6,638 nucleotides of DNA from DATAFT01 sp035544635 (lineage in GTDB: Bacteria; Acidobacteriota; Thermoanaerobaculia; Multivoradales; Multivoraceae). Each line of letters opens with the position of its first letter. Positions within the stretch are counted from its first letter, which is position 1. The notes under the pieces are model-generated. The model made no database searches, was not told the DNA's origin, and worked only from the letters and a program-made list of their open reading frames with translations. Shown in pieces: positions 1 through 5,578 of this stretch. Where the stretch lies: contig DATKDQ010000172.1 of the NCBI GenBank assembly GCA_035544635.1, positions 1 to 6,638 on the forward strand, written 5' to 3'. A program made the translations under genes and the position numbers.

Positions 1-1242
1 ACACCGGCCTTCGTCAACGCGCACACCCATCTCGCGCTCGGGTTCCTGCGCGGCGCGGCGCCTCCCGCCGTGCTCCGGGGCAACATGGTGCGCGAGCTCT
101 ACTTCAGGATCGAGCGGCGGCTCGAGCCCGACGACGTCCTGGCGTTCACCCGGATGGGCGCCTACGAGAGCCTGCTCGCCGGGGTCGGCCTGGTCTGGGA
201 CCACTACTACCATGGCCTCGCGGTGGCGCAGGCGCTGGTCGAGACCGGGCTCGCCGGCGTGGTCGCGCCGACGCTCCAGGACCTGTCGGGACCCGGCGTT
301 GCCTGGCGCGAAGAGCAGCTCCGCGCCACCGAGGCCATCGTTCGCTCGCGGGAGCTCGCCGCGGCCGGAGTGGCGGCGGCGGTCGGTCCCCACGCCACCG
401 ACACGGTGAGCGAGGAGCTGTGGCGCGAGAGCGCGGAGCTGGCGCGCGATCTCGGGCTGCCGCTGCACGCCCACCTGGCGCAGTCGATCGAGGAGCACCG
501 GTTCTCGCTCGATCAACGGCGGACCGCGCCCCTGCGCTGGCTCGCTTCGCTCGACGTCCTCGACGCGCTGCCTGCGACCGTCTTTGCGCACGCGATCTAC
601 GCATCGCGCGCCGAGCTCGCCCTGCTCGACGCGGGGCGCGATCTCCTCGTCTTCTGCCCGTGCTCGCAGCTCGTATTCGGTTTTCCGGCCGATCCGCTGG
701 TCTGGCAGGCGGCAGGGCTGCGCTGGGCGGTCGCCACCGACTGCTCGCCCTCGAACGACTCGATGGATCTCCAGAAGGAGCTGCGCCACGTCGCCGGGCT
801 GCGCACCGCGGGCGCGACCTGGTCTGCGGCCTACCGGGACTTCCTGCATGCCGGACGCGATGGAGCCGCGGATGCGGTGTGGGAGGAGCGCGGGCGCCTG
901 TTCGAGCGAGCCGCCGAGATCGCGCGTCCCGAGTCACTCCTCGCGAGAGTGTGGAGCATCCCGGGCGGCGCGCACCCCGCCCTGCGGGCGGGTGTCCTCG
1001 AGGCGGACGCCCTCGCGAATCTCCTGGTGTGGAATCCCGATCACCCGGCGATGTGGCCCGAGGCTGGGCTCTCGACCCTGGCGATGGGCGACACCACGCA
1101 GGCGATCCACGCCATGTTCGTCGCCGGGCGCGAGATCGGCGAGGCCGGCGACTTCCACCGCAGCCTGGTCGAGTCCGACGCCTACCGTCGCGCGCTCGAG
1201 CACGCGAGCCGGCGCCGCGCGCTCGTCCTGGCGCGCGCCTGA
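1..1242 (+). CDS. Amidohydrolase-family hydrolase/deaminase, 5'-truncated by window edge
   Basis: This is a metal-dependent TIM-barrel hydrolase of the amidohydrolase superfamily, nearest by motif to SAH/MTA deaminases and chlorohydrolases. A GTG at 70 could be taken as the start, but the same frame is open to base 1 and encodes PAFVNAHTHLALGF, the superfamily's first metal motif (H codons at 22 and 28). The true start therefore lies outside the window, and the missing part is probably the small N-terminal beta domain. Further metal-ligand candidates are the second H of HAHL (codon at 472), the H of FAHAIY (589) and the D of ATDCSPSND (739). The C-terminus (NLLVWNPDHP ... VAGREIG) is the usual closing beta domain. 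In the H-x-x-E-T-x-x-E motif the first Glu is Gln (codon at 481), while the second Glu is kept. The substrate cannot be read from sequence. The family call is firm; the reaction is open. The gene converges on the ABC permease gene across a 96-bp gap in which I see no clear terminator. Confidence 0.9.
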   Translation, partial: TPAFVNAHTHLALGFLRGAAPPAVLRGNMVRELYFRIERRLEPDDVLAFTRMGAYESLLAGVGLVWDHYYHGLAVAQALVETGLAGVVAPTLQDLSGPGVAWREEQLRATEAIVRSRELAAAGVAAAVGPHATDTVSEELWRESAELARDLGLPLHAHLAQSIEEHRFSLDQRRTAPLRWLASLDVLDALPATVFAHAIYASRAELALLDAGRDLLVFCPCSQLVFGFPADPLVWQAAGLRWAVATDCSPSNDSMDLQKELRHVAGLRTAGATWSAAYRDFLHAGRDGAADAVWEERGRLFERAAEIARPESLLARVWSIPGGAHPALRAGVLEADALANLLVWNPDHPAMWPEAGLSTLAMGDTTQAIHAMFVAGREIGEAGDFHRSLVESDAYRRALEHASRRRALVLARA

Positions 1243-1338
1243 CGCCTGACGCCGGTCGGCCCCGGGGCGCCGCAGGTCCCGGCCGGTAGAGCAGGGGAAG
1301 GATCGGCGCAACGCGCTCTCTCTCGACGAGTCGGGAGG

Positions 1339-2538
1339 TCACGCTCCGAGCTGGCGTGCGACCAGCGCCAGCAGCAGCCAGGTGAGAGCGCCCGCGAGGA
1401 CGACGGCGGCGGCCATTACCAGCGCGATCTCGGCGCCCACGATCATCGCCAGCGCGCCGCGGCTCGAGCCGATCCGGCGCATCAGCGCGATCTCGCGCGC
1501 CCGCAGCCGCAGCGTCAGCGAGACCACCAGGACGAAGAACGCCGCGGTCGAGAGCGCCACGATCAGGAAGAAGGCGTCGAGCCCCTCGCGCGCGCGCAGC
1601 ACGATCCCGAGCACGGTGCGCACCACCGCGACCGGCTCGACCGCCTGGAGCGTCCTCTCCAGCGCGTAGTCGCCGAGCAGCAGGTCGTGCGCCTTGCCGT
1701 CGCGCGGCAGGACCAGGATCGAGGTCAGCGGCGCGTCGCCGGGAGAGCCGTGGAGATGGAAGCTCGCCCGGTTCTGATCGTCGATCTGCTGAAACAGGAA
1801 GAGCGCCGCCGTGGCCTCGAGGCTCTCGCCTTCCCGCGCCTCCGGGTTGATCGCCTGCTCGCGCGTCACCTCCTGGTGGCCGTGGAACAGGCCGTCGAGC
1901 GCCCACGCGGTCTTCACGTCGGCGAAGAACGCCTCGTCGTCGGGGCCGCCGCCCGGCGCCAGGATGCCGACCACCTCGAGCACCAGCGGATAGCCGCCGG
2001 CGATGTTGTAGAGGTTGCGCAGGTCGGAACGGATGGGGTCGCCGATCGCGAGGCGCAGCCGGCGCGCCACCTCCGCCCCCGCGACCACCTCGCCGAGCAG
2101 GGCGGGCAGCCGTCCGGACGCCACCTCGAGCCCCCGCGCCTCGAAGTACTCGAGGCCGGTGCCGACGATCGGCACCCGGGCGGCGCTGTGGGCGACGTAG
2201 AGCGGCACGCTGAGACCGTAGGCGCGCCGTCTCAACCGGTCGAGCTCGCGCGCCGTGATCGGCTCGCGCACCTGGCCGCGGAAGTAGAGCGACGAGAGCG
2301 TGAGGTCGAACTCGTTGCCCTTGGCGCCGATCAGGATCGGCGAGCGCTCGGCGCGCACCAGGAGCGTGCGCTCGAGCAGCGCGGCGGCGCGGTAGGTGAA
2401 GAGCGGCAGGAAGAGCGCGACGGTGGTGCCGGCGACGAGCACCGCGGTGCGCCCGGGAGCGGAGCGCAGATAGCGCAGGGCGAGGAAGAGAGCGTCGCGC
2501 ACCAGGTGGGCTGCCTCGGATCCGCTACGCGGCCTCAC
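1339..2538 (-). CDS. FtsX/MacB-like ABC transporter permease
   Basis: This is the inner-membrane permease partner of the ATPase encoded just upstream. Of 399 residues, about 31-49 form TM1. A large periplasmic domain (about 51-318) follows and includes LIGAKGNEFDLTLSSLYFRG, a motif I associate with one MacB-like subgroup. TM2 is about 321-344. The cytoplasmic coupling stretch RAREIALMRRIGSS is at 346-359, and TM3 is about 361-394. FtsX domains normally have another helix after this, but the protein ends five residues beyond TM3. The GTG start at 2538 overlaps the ATPase gene by 14 bases, which suggests translational coupling. A second GTG at 2502 (codon 13) has a GAGG about 11 bases before it and could be the real start. 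MacB-type transporters usually act as mechanotransmitters or extrude lipids or peptides rather than moving small solutes through a pore. The substrate is unknown here; a metal role is only a contextual guess. Confidence 0.85.
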   Translation of the reverse strand: MRPRSGSEAAHLVRDALFLALRYLRSAPGRTAVLVAGTTVALFLPLFTYRAAALLERTLLVRAERSPILIGAKGNEFDLTLSSLYFRGQVREPITARELDRLRRRAYGLSVPLYVAHSAARVPIVGTGLEYFEARGLEVASGRLPALLGEVVAGAEVARRLRLAIGDPIRSDLRNLYNIAGGYPLVLEVVGILAPGGGPDDEAFFADVKTAWALDGLFHGHQEVTREQAINPEAREGESLEATAALFLFQQIDDQNRASFHLHGSPGDAPLTSILVLPRDGKAHDLLLGDYALERTLQAVEPVAVVRTVLGIVLRAREGLDAFFLIVALSTAAFFVLVVSLTLRLRAREIALMRRIGSSRGALAMIVGAEIALVMAAAVVLAGALTWLLLALVARQLGA

Positions 2539-3322
2539 CGGTGTGCGCCAGCCGTTGGACGGCGAGAGTCTGGTCGAAGCGTCCCAGGAGGGTGGGGTCG
2601 TGCGTCACCATCACCAGCGTGAGGCCGTGGTCGCGAGATGCCGCCTCGAGCTGGCGCACGACGGCGAGGCTCTGGTCGGGATCGAGCCCCGCCGTCGGCT
2701 CGTCGGCGAGCAGGAGCCGAGGGCCGGTGACCAGCGCCCGCGCGATCGCGACGCGCTGGCGCTCGCCCACCGAGAGCTCGCGCGGGAGACGACCCTCCTT
2801 GCCGGCGAGGTCGAGGCCGCCGAGGAGGTCGCGGGCGCGGGCGCGCGCCGAGGCGTCGAGGCGCAGGACGGGGTTCAGCCGATAGGGGAAGAGCACGTTC
2901 TCCACGGCGTCGAGGTACTCGACCAGCGGGAAGTCCTGGAACACGAAGCCGAGCGTGCGGATGCGATGGGCCCGCACCGCCTCGTCGCCGAGCTGGGTGA
3001 GGTCCTCTCCCTCGATCTCGAGCGAGCCCGCGTCGGGACGCAGGACGCCGGCGAGGAGGTCGAGCAGAGTCGACTTGCCGCACCCCGACGGTCCGTGGAG
3101 CGCGACCCGCGCGCCGTGCTCGACGCGCCATTCCTCGATCGAGAGCTGGAACGCGACGCCTCCCGACCCGGGCCGCGGCGCCGGGTAGGAGAAGCGCAGC
3201 CCCGACACCAGGATCGCCGGTCGCTCGCTCGAGCCGGGCGGCGTGCTCGCCGCCGCGGCGCCGGCGGCTGCCGTGCTCGATCGCGCCTCGCCGCCCCCGG
3301 CCGGACGATCGTGCTCGGTCAT
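2525..3322 (-). CDS. ABC transporter ATP-binding protein, MacB/LolD type
   Basis: This is the cytoplasmic nucleotide-binding subunit that powers the adjoining permease. All family motifs are intact in 265 residues: Walker A GPSGCGKST at 77-85, Q-loop Gln at 129 (FVFQDFP), signature LSVGERQR at 183-190, Walker B LLLADE with catalytic Glu208, D-loop AGLD at 211-214, and switch His241 in VTHDP. Length and motif spacing fit the LolD/MacB/FtsE group. An Ala/Gly/Ser-rich extension of about 34 residues precedes the first core strand (AILVSGLRFSYP), which is unusual. The ATG at 3322 overlaps the lipoprotein stop as ATGA, supporting both this start and coupled translation. The next possible in-frame start (a GTG at Val39) would cut into the core fold. 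The TAG stop lies inside the beginning of the permease gene. The protein is surely an active-type ATPase by motif; what it helps transport is not visible. Confidence 0.95.
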   Translation of the reverse strand: MTEHDRPAGGGEARSSTAAAGAAAASTPPGSSERPAILVSGLRFSYPAPRPGSGGVAFQLSIEEWRVEHGARVALHGPSGCGKSTLLDLLAGVLRPDAGSLEIEGEDLTQLGDEAVRAHRIRTLGFVFQDFPLVEYLDAVENVLFPYRLNPVLRLDASARARARDLLGGLDLAGKEGRLPRELSVGERQRVAIARALVTGPRLLLADEPTAGLDPDQSLAVVRQLEAASRDHGLTLVMVTHDPTLLGRFDQTLAVQRLAHTGEAA

Positions 3323-4092
3323 CGACGCCTCGGGTTCGGCGGGCCCGGCGAGCCCGGGTCGCGCCGCGCCGGCTCGGCCGGGTCCGCGGGTCCGCGAGCC
3401 GCGGGCACGGCGGCGGTGTCGGCATCGGCGTCGGCCGAGCCCGTGGGCGATGGGGGAGAAGCCGCGTCGTCGAGGATCCCGGATCGCAGGAGCTCGGCGG
3501 GACCCATGAAGCCGCGCTCGGAAGCGGGGAGGTGGTCGAGGGGGAAGCCGCCGGTGGAGGTGAGCGGCGTCCCGACGCGCTCGGCGCTGCGCAGCCGGGT
3601 GTCGACGATCCGGAGCGCCGGCGGCTCGCCTGCGCTCCCACCCGCGAGCGCGAGGGTGTAGATCGCCTGGTAGCGGTTGACGCGGTGGTGCTTGTGCTGC
3701 TGATGGCTGACCACCCCGCCCACGCTCCAGTCGGCCTCGACCAGGACGCCCTCGGGCTCGGTGCCGGCGATCGCCACGCTCTCGTAGTCGACCGCGAGGA
3801 CGTCGATCGCGGTCCCTTCCTCGCGCATGCGCGCGAGCGTCGTGAAGTGCTCGACGTACTCGCGGGTCAGCGCCTCACCGGCGAAGACGCTCGAGAGCTG
3901 GTCGTGGATGGCGTCCCGGTTCAACCCGAGCGAGTAGACGCGATACACCTGCGGGTGGATCTCGCGGAAGCGCTCGAGGATGGCGTCGGGGCCGCCCAGC
4001 CGCTCGACCGGCGAGGCGGCGCAGCCCGCGATCAGGAGCGCAGCCAGAGCGGCCAAGCGCTCGCGACACTGTGCTTCCGAGGGTGCGCTCAT
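3319..4092 (-). CDS. Predicted lipoprotein with His cluster, ABC-operon associated
   Basis: This is the first gene of the ABC unit, with 257 residues. The N-terminus has a short charged region (CRER), a hydrophobic stretch (LAALAALLIAG) and a lipobox IAGC with Cys24, so it is probably lipid-anchored facing the periplasm. The body (about 30-175) looks like a globular alpha/beta domain: a helical part (VYRVYSLGLNRDAIHDQL, 50-67), then a strand with Trp122 leading into SHQQHKHHR (129-137), which has four histidines, then NRYQ. From memory, the spaced pattern W-x-V-x-G-x-V-x-H..H-x-H..N-x-Y recurs in unnamed exported proteins next to such transporters, but I cannot verify this. Residues about 208-257 are low-complexity, rich in Ala, Asp, Pro and Arg, and probably disordered. 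No Shine-Dalgarno sequence is seen before the ATG at 4092. The start is chosen because it gives a complete lipoprotein signal. The function is unknown; a substrate or metal-binding partner of the transporter is an inference. Confidence 0.8.
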   Translation of the reverse strand: MSAPSEAQCRERLAALAALLIAGCAASPVERLGGPDAILERFREIHPQVYRVYSLGLNRDAIHDQLSSVFAGEALTREYVEHFTTLARMREEGTAIDVLAVDYESVAIAGTEPEGVLVEADWSVGGVVSHQQHKHHRVNRYQAIYTLALAGGSAGEPPALRIVDTRLRSAERVGTPLTSTGGFPLDHLPASERGFMGPAELLRSGILDDAASPPSPTGSADADADTAAVPAARGPADPAEPARRDPGSPGPPNPRRR

Positions 4093-4140
4093 AGGGGGTG
4101 TTGCGTCGAGACGGCCGGCAGCGGATTATAAGTTCCGCCG
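4093..4140. promoter_or_regulatory. Divergent promoter region between lipoprotein and exported-protein genes
   Basis: Only 48 bases separate the two divergent start codons, so both promoters must lie here or in the coding ends. An AT-rich island, GGATTATAAG (4123-4132), stands out in GC-rich DNA. Read on the minus strand it contains a perfect TATAAT (4130 down to 4125), which would give the lipoprotein-ABC operon a leader of roughly 25 bases. No good -35 is present 17 bases upstream of it. Read on the plus strand the same island contains TATAAG (4127-4132), with a poor TTGCGT 20 bases before it. A start from that box would produce a nearly leaderless mRNA for the 4141 gene, which also lacks a Shine-Dalgarno sequence. 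No clear operator palindrome was found beyond TTATAA itself. Confidence 0.45.
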
Positions 4141-4833
4141 ATGCGCTCGTCCCCGCGCCGCCTCACTGTATCGCTCGCGATCCTCCTCTCGGCCGCGCTG
4201 TGCCTCGCGCTTGCCCCGCGGCTCGCCGCGCACCTCTTCTGGCCCACCTTCCACTCCGCGAAGAGCGCGGTCTCGCTCGACGACGAGAAGGGGCTCCAGG
4301 CGGTGGTGGTGATCGAGGTGCCGGCCTTCGAGCTGCTGGCGCGCTTCAAGGAGCACTACGCGGCGCTCGACCTCATGGCCGAGATCGAGGCCGGCCGGTT
4401 CGAGGAGCTCGAGACCAAGTTCCGCGACGTCGAGCTCGAGCGCTTCGCCGGCGCTCTCGCGCTCGAGATCGACGGGCGGAGCGCCCCGGGGAAGTGGCGC
4501 CCGGTCGAGACGCCGATCAACGGCAAGGGCACCGAGGGCTTCTTCGTCTACCTGCTCGAGTTCGCGTTCGACCGCTCGCCTCGGCTCGGCGAGCGAGTCG
4601 AGGTGCGGCTCCTGAACCGGGCGCTGCCCGGAGTCCAGGTGGTGATGGCGAACGTGGCCGAGGCCGCCGGCGGCTGGCGCGTCGCCGAGTCCTCGATCCC
4701 GCCCGCGGCGGAGTACCCCGAGCTGCCCGAGGGCGCCGAGTACTCCGAGGACCTGGGCCTGTGGTCGATCGACGAGACCAAGCGCGATCTGCGCGTGGTC
4801 TTCGCGCGCCCCGCGCCTGGGCCCTCCGAGTGA
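4141..4833 (+). CDS. Predicted secreted/periplasmic protein of unknown function
   Basis: I do not recognise this 230-residue protein. It begins with a clear Sec signal: a basic start MRSSPRRL, a hydrophobic core of about 10-25 (VSLAILLSAALCLALA), and a likely cleavage after APRLAA near residue 30, leaving a mature N-terminus HLFWPTFHSA. No lipobox and no second membrane segment are seen. The mature part alternates short hydrophobic strands (QAVVVIEVPAFELLARF, 53-69; GFFVYLLEFAFD, 133-144; VEVRLLNRALPGVQVVMAN, 153-171) with an acidic helix (about 77-100), so a beta-rich domain is likely. The Glu-rich helix could be amphipathic. The gene is read divergently from the lipoprotein-ABC unit across 48 bp, so shared control and a shared periplasmic job are plausible but unproven. 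The ATG at 4141 is chosen because it alone gives the full signal peptide; there is no obvious ribosome binding site. Confidence 0.8.
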   Translation: MRSSPRRLTVSLAILLSAALCLALAPRLAAHLFWPTFHSAKSAVSLDDEKGLQAVVVIEVPAFELLARFKEHYAALDLMAEIEAGRFEELETKFRDVELERFAGALALEIDGRSAPGKWRPVETPINGKGTEGFFVYLLEFAFDRSPRLGERVEVRLLNRALPGVQVVMANVAEAAGGWRVAESSIPPAAEYPELPEGAEYSEDLGLWSIDETKRDLRVVFARPAPGPSE

Positions 4834-4848
4834 CGCGGTGAGAGCTCC

Positions 4849-4881
4849 GGACGCAGGCAATGTGTCCGAGTAACTGCGTCC
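4849..4881. repeat. Inverted repeat 1, 8-bp arms, downstream of exported-protein gene
   Basis: The arms GGACGCAG (4849-4856) and CTGCGTCC (4874-4881) are perfect complements around a 17-base loop. It begins 16 bases after the stop of the exported-protein gene, a position suited to a transcript end, but no T-run follows. The loop contains GTCCGAGTAA, which recurs inverted in the third hairpin of this gap. The 9-mer AGCTCCGGA (4843-4851) leads into the left arm, as it also does for the second hairpin. Confidence 0.4.
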
Positions 4882-4931
4882 CATCTGTGCAGGGCGCGAA
4901 GCGCCAGCGCCGTCCGCGGCGCCAAAGTCAT

Positions 4932-4970
4932 GCTAGCTCCGGAAATGCTGGGTAGCATTTCCTCGCTAGC
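4932..4970. repeat. Inverted repeat 2, perfect 9-bp hairpin inside an outer GCTAGC pair
   Basis: GGAAATGCT (4941-4949) and AGCATTTCC (4954-4962) are perfect complements around a 4-base loop, GGGT. The hairpin is bracketed by GCTAGC at 4932-4937 and 4965-4970, which can pair outside a small internal loop to extend the stem. It is less GC-rich than its surroundings and sits near the middle of the gap between two convergent genes. It could be a bidirectional terminator without a T-run, a protein-binding palindrome, or a copy of a dispersed repeat. The sequence alone does not decide between these. Confidence 0.6.
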
Positions 4971-5008
4971 CATGCCTCCCGCCGAGCGCCTTCGGCGCCG
5001 GCTCAGTC

Positions 5009-5032
5009 GCCCGTCCGATTACTCGGACGGGC
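5009..5032 (-). terminator. Putative hairpin terminator / 3'-end stem of hisI
   Basis: GCCCGTCCGA (5009-5018) and TCGGACGGGC (5023-5032) form a perfect 10-bp stem with a 4-base loop. Read in the hisI direction the stem starts 3 bases after the TAG stop, and the loop is GTAA, a GNRA-type tetraloop, which suggests the structure works as RNA on the minus strand. No U-run follows, so it is not a textbook intrinsic terminator. It may instead be a 3'-end protecting stem or a termination-aiding hairpin. Confidence 0.55.
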
Positions 5033-5034
5033 TC

Positions 5035-5526
5035 CTACAGTCGCGTCGGGTTGGGCGCGTCCCCGTAGACCTCTTCGGGGTCGAACACCTTCTCGGTCTC
5101 GGTGAAGACGAGACGCCATCCGGAGGCACCCGCCTGCTCGCCGACCGGCACCCGTCGATAGAAGCACGATCGGTAGCCGACGTGGCAGCTCGCGCCGCCG
5201 CGCACCTCGACCCGCAGCCAGATCGCGTCCTGATCGTCGTCGACGCGGACCTCGATCACCTTCTGCACCAGCCCGCTGGTGGCGCCCTTGTGCCAGAGCG
5301 CCCGGCGGCTGCGGCTCCAGTAGACGGCTTCCCCCAGCTCGAGCGTGCGGCGCAGCGCCTCGGCGTTCATCCAGCCGTGCATGAGCAACTCCCCGGAGGC
5401 GGCGTCGGTGGTCACCACCGGGATGAGGCCCTGCTCGTCGAAGCGCGGCGCGAGCTCGAAGCCCTCCTCCACCTGCGCGACGCTGGTGCGCGGCGCGAAG
5501 CCGGAATCGTCTCTGGGATCACTCAT
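5035..5526 (-). CDS. hisI: Phosphoribosyl-AMP cyclohydrolase
   Basis: HisI opens the purine ring of phosphoribosyl-AMP in the third step of histidine synthesis; it is cytoplasmic and zinc- and magnesium-dependent. The 163-residue protein holds the family blocks in order: GLIPVVTTDAASGELLMHGWMN (33-54), the YWSRSR run (69-74), LWHKGATSG (77-85), VDDDQDA (95-101) and ASCHVGYRSCFY (112-123). Cys114 and Cys121 keep the usual seven-residue spacing of two zinc ligands. The third zinc Cys is normally in a DCD motif 16 residues before the first; here that motif reads DDD, with Asp97 in its place and one extra residue before Cys114. There is no fused HisE domain, and a C-terminal tail of about 40 residues follows the core, so this is the stand-alone type. 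It lies 52 bp after hemB on the same strand, away from other his genes in this window, and may be co-transcribed with hemB. The ATG at 5526 fits the family's N-terminus. Confidence 0.93.
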   Translation of the reverse strand: MSDPRDDSGFAPRTSVAQVEEGFELAPRFDEQGLIPVVTTDAASGELLMHGWMNAEALRRTLELGEAVYWSRSRRALWHKGATSGLVQKVIEVRVDDDQDAIWLRVEVRGGASCHVGYRSCFYRRVPVGEQAGASGWRLVFTETEKVFDPEEVYGDAPNPTRL

Positions 5527-5578
5527 GGCCTGACCGAGCCGGGCGGTGACGAGCTCCGCCTACATCGCGGAACGAGGC

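Noticed and set aside
70..72. GTG at 70 as start of the amidohydrolase
   Set aside because: The frame is open to base 1 and the upstream codons encode the essential HxH metal motif, so this GTG is an internal Val codon.
1243..1338. Terminator between the convergent amidohydrolase and permease genes
   Set aside because: Only GC-rich short palindromes (such as CCCCGGGG near 1260) and a 7-base tandem repeat GCCTGAC (1238-1251) are present; no convincing stem with a T-run.
146..1906. Very long minus-strand open frame (586 codons) spanning the amidohydrolase and part of the permease
   Set aside because: Its product is dominated by Arg, Ala, Pro and Gly with no domain motif, as expected for an out-of-frame read of GC-rich genes. 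It overlaps two genes with clear family motifs.
1687..2622. Plus-strand open frame (311 codons) opposite the permease gene
   Set aside because: The Arg/Glu/His-rich product is a strand shadow of the permease codons, and the permease has membrane helices and the coupling motif.
2543..3661. Plus-strand open frame (372 codons) opposite the ATPase and lipoprotein genes
   Set aside because: It is antisense to an ATPase with every ABC motif intact. Its product is Arg/Glu/Gly-rich and resembles nothing; it is a composition artefact.
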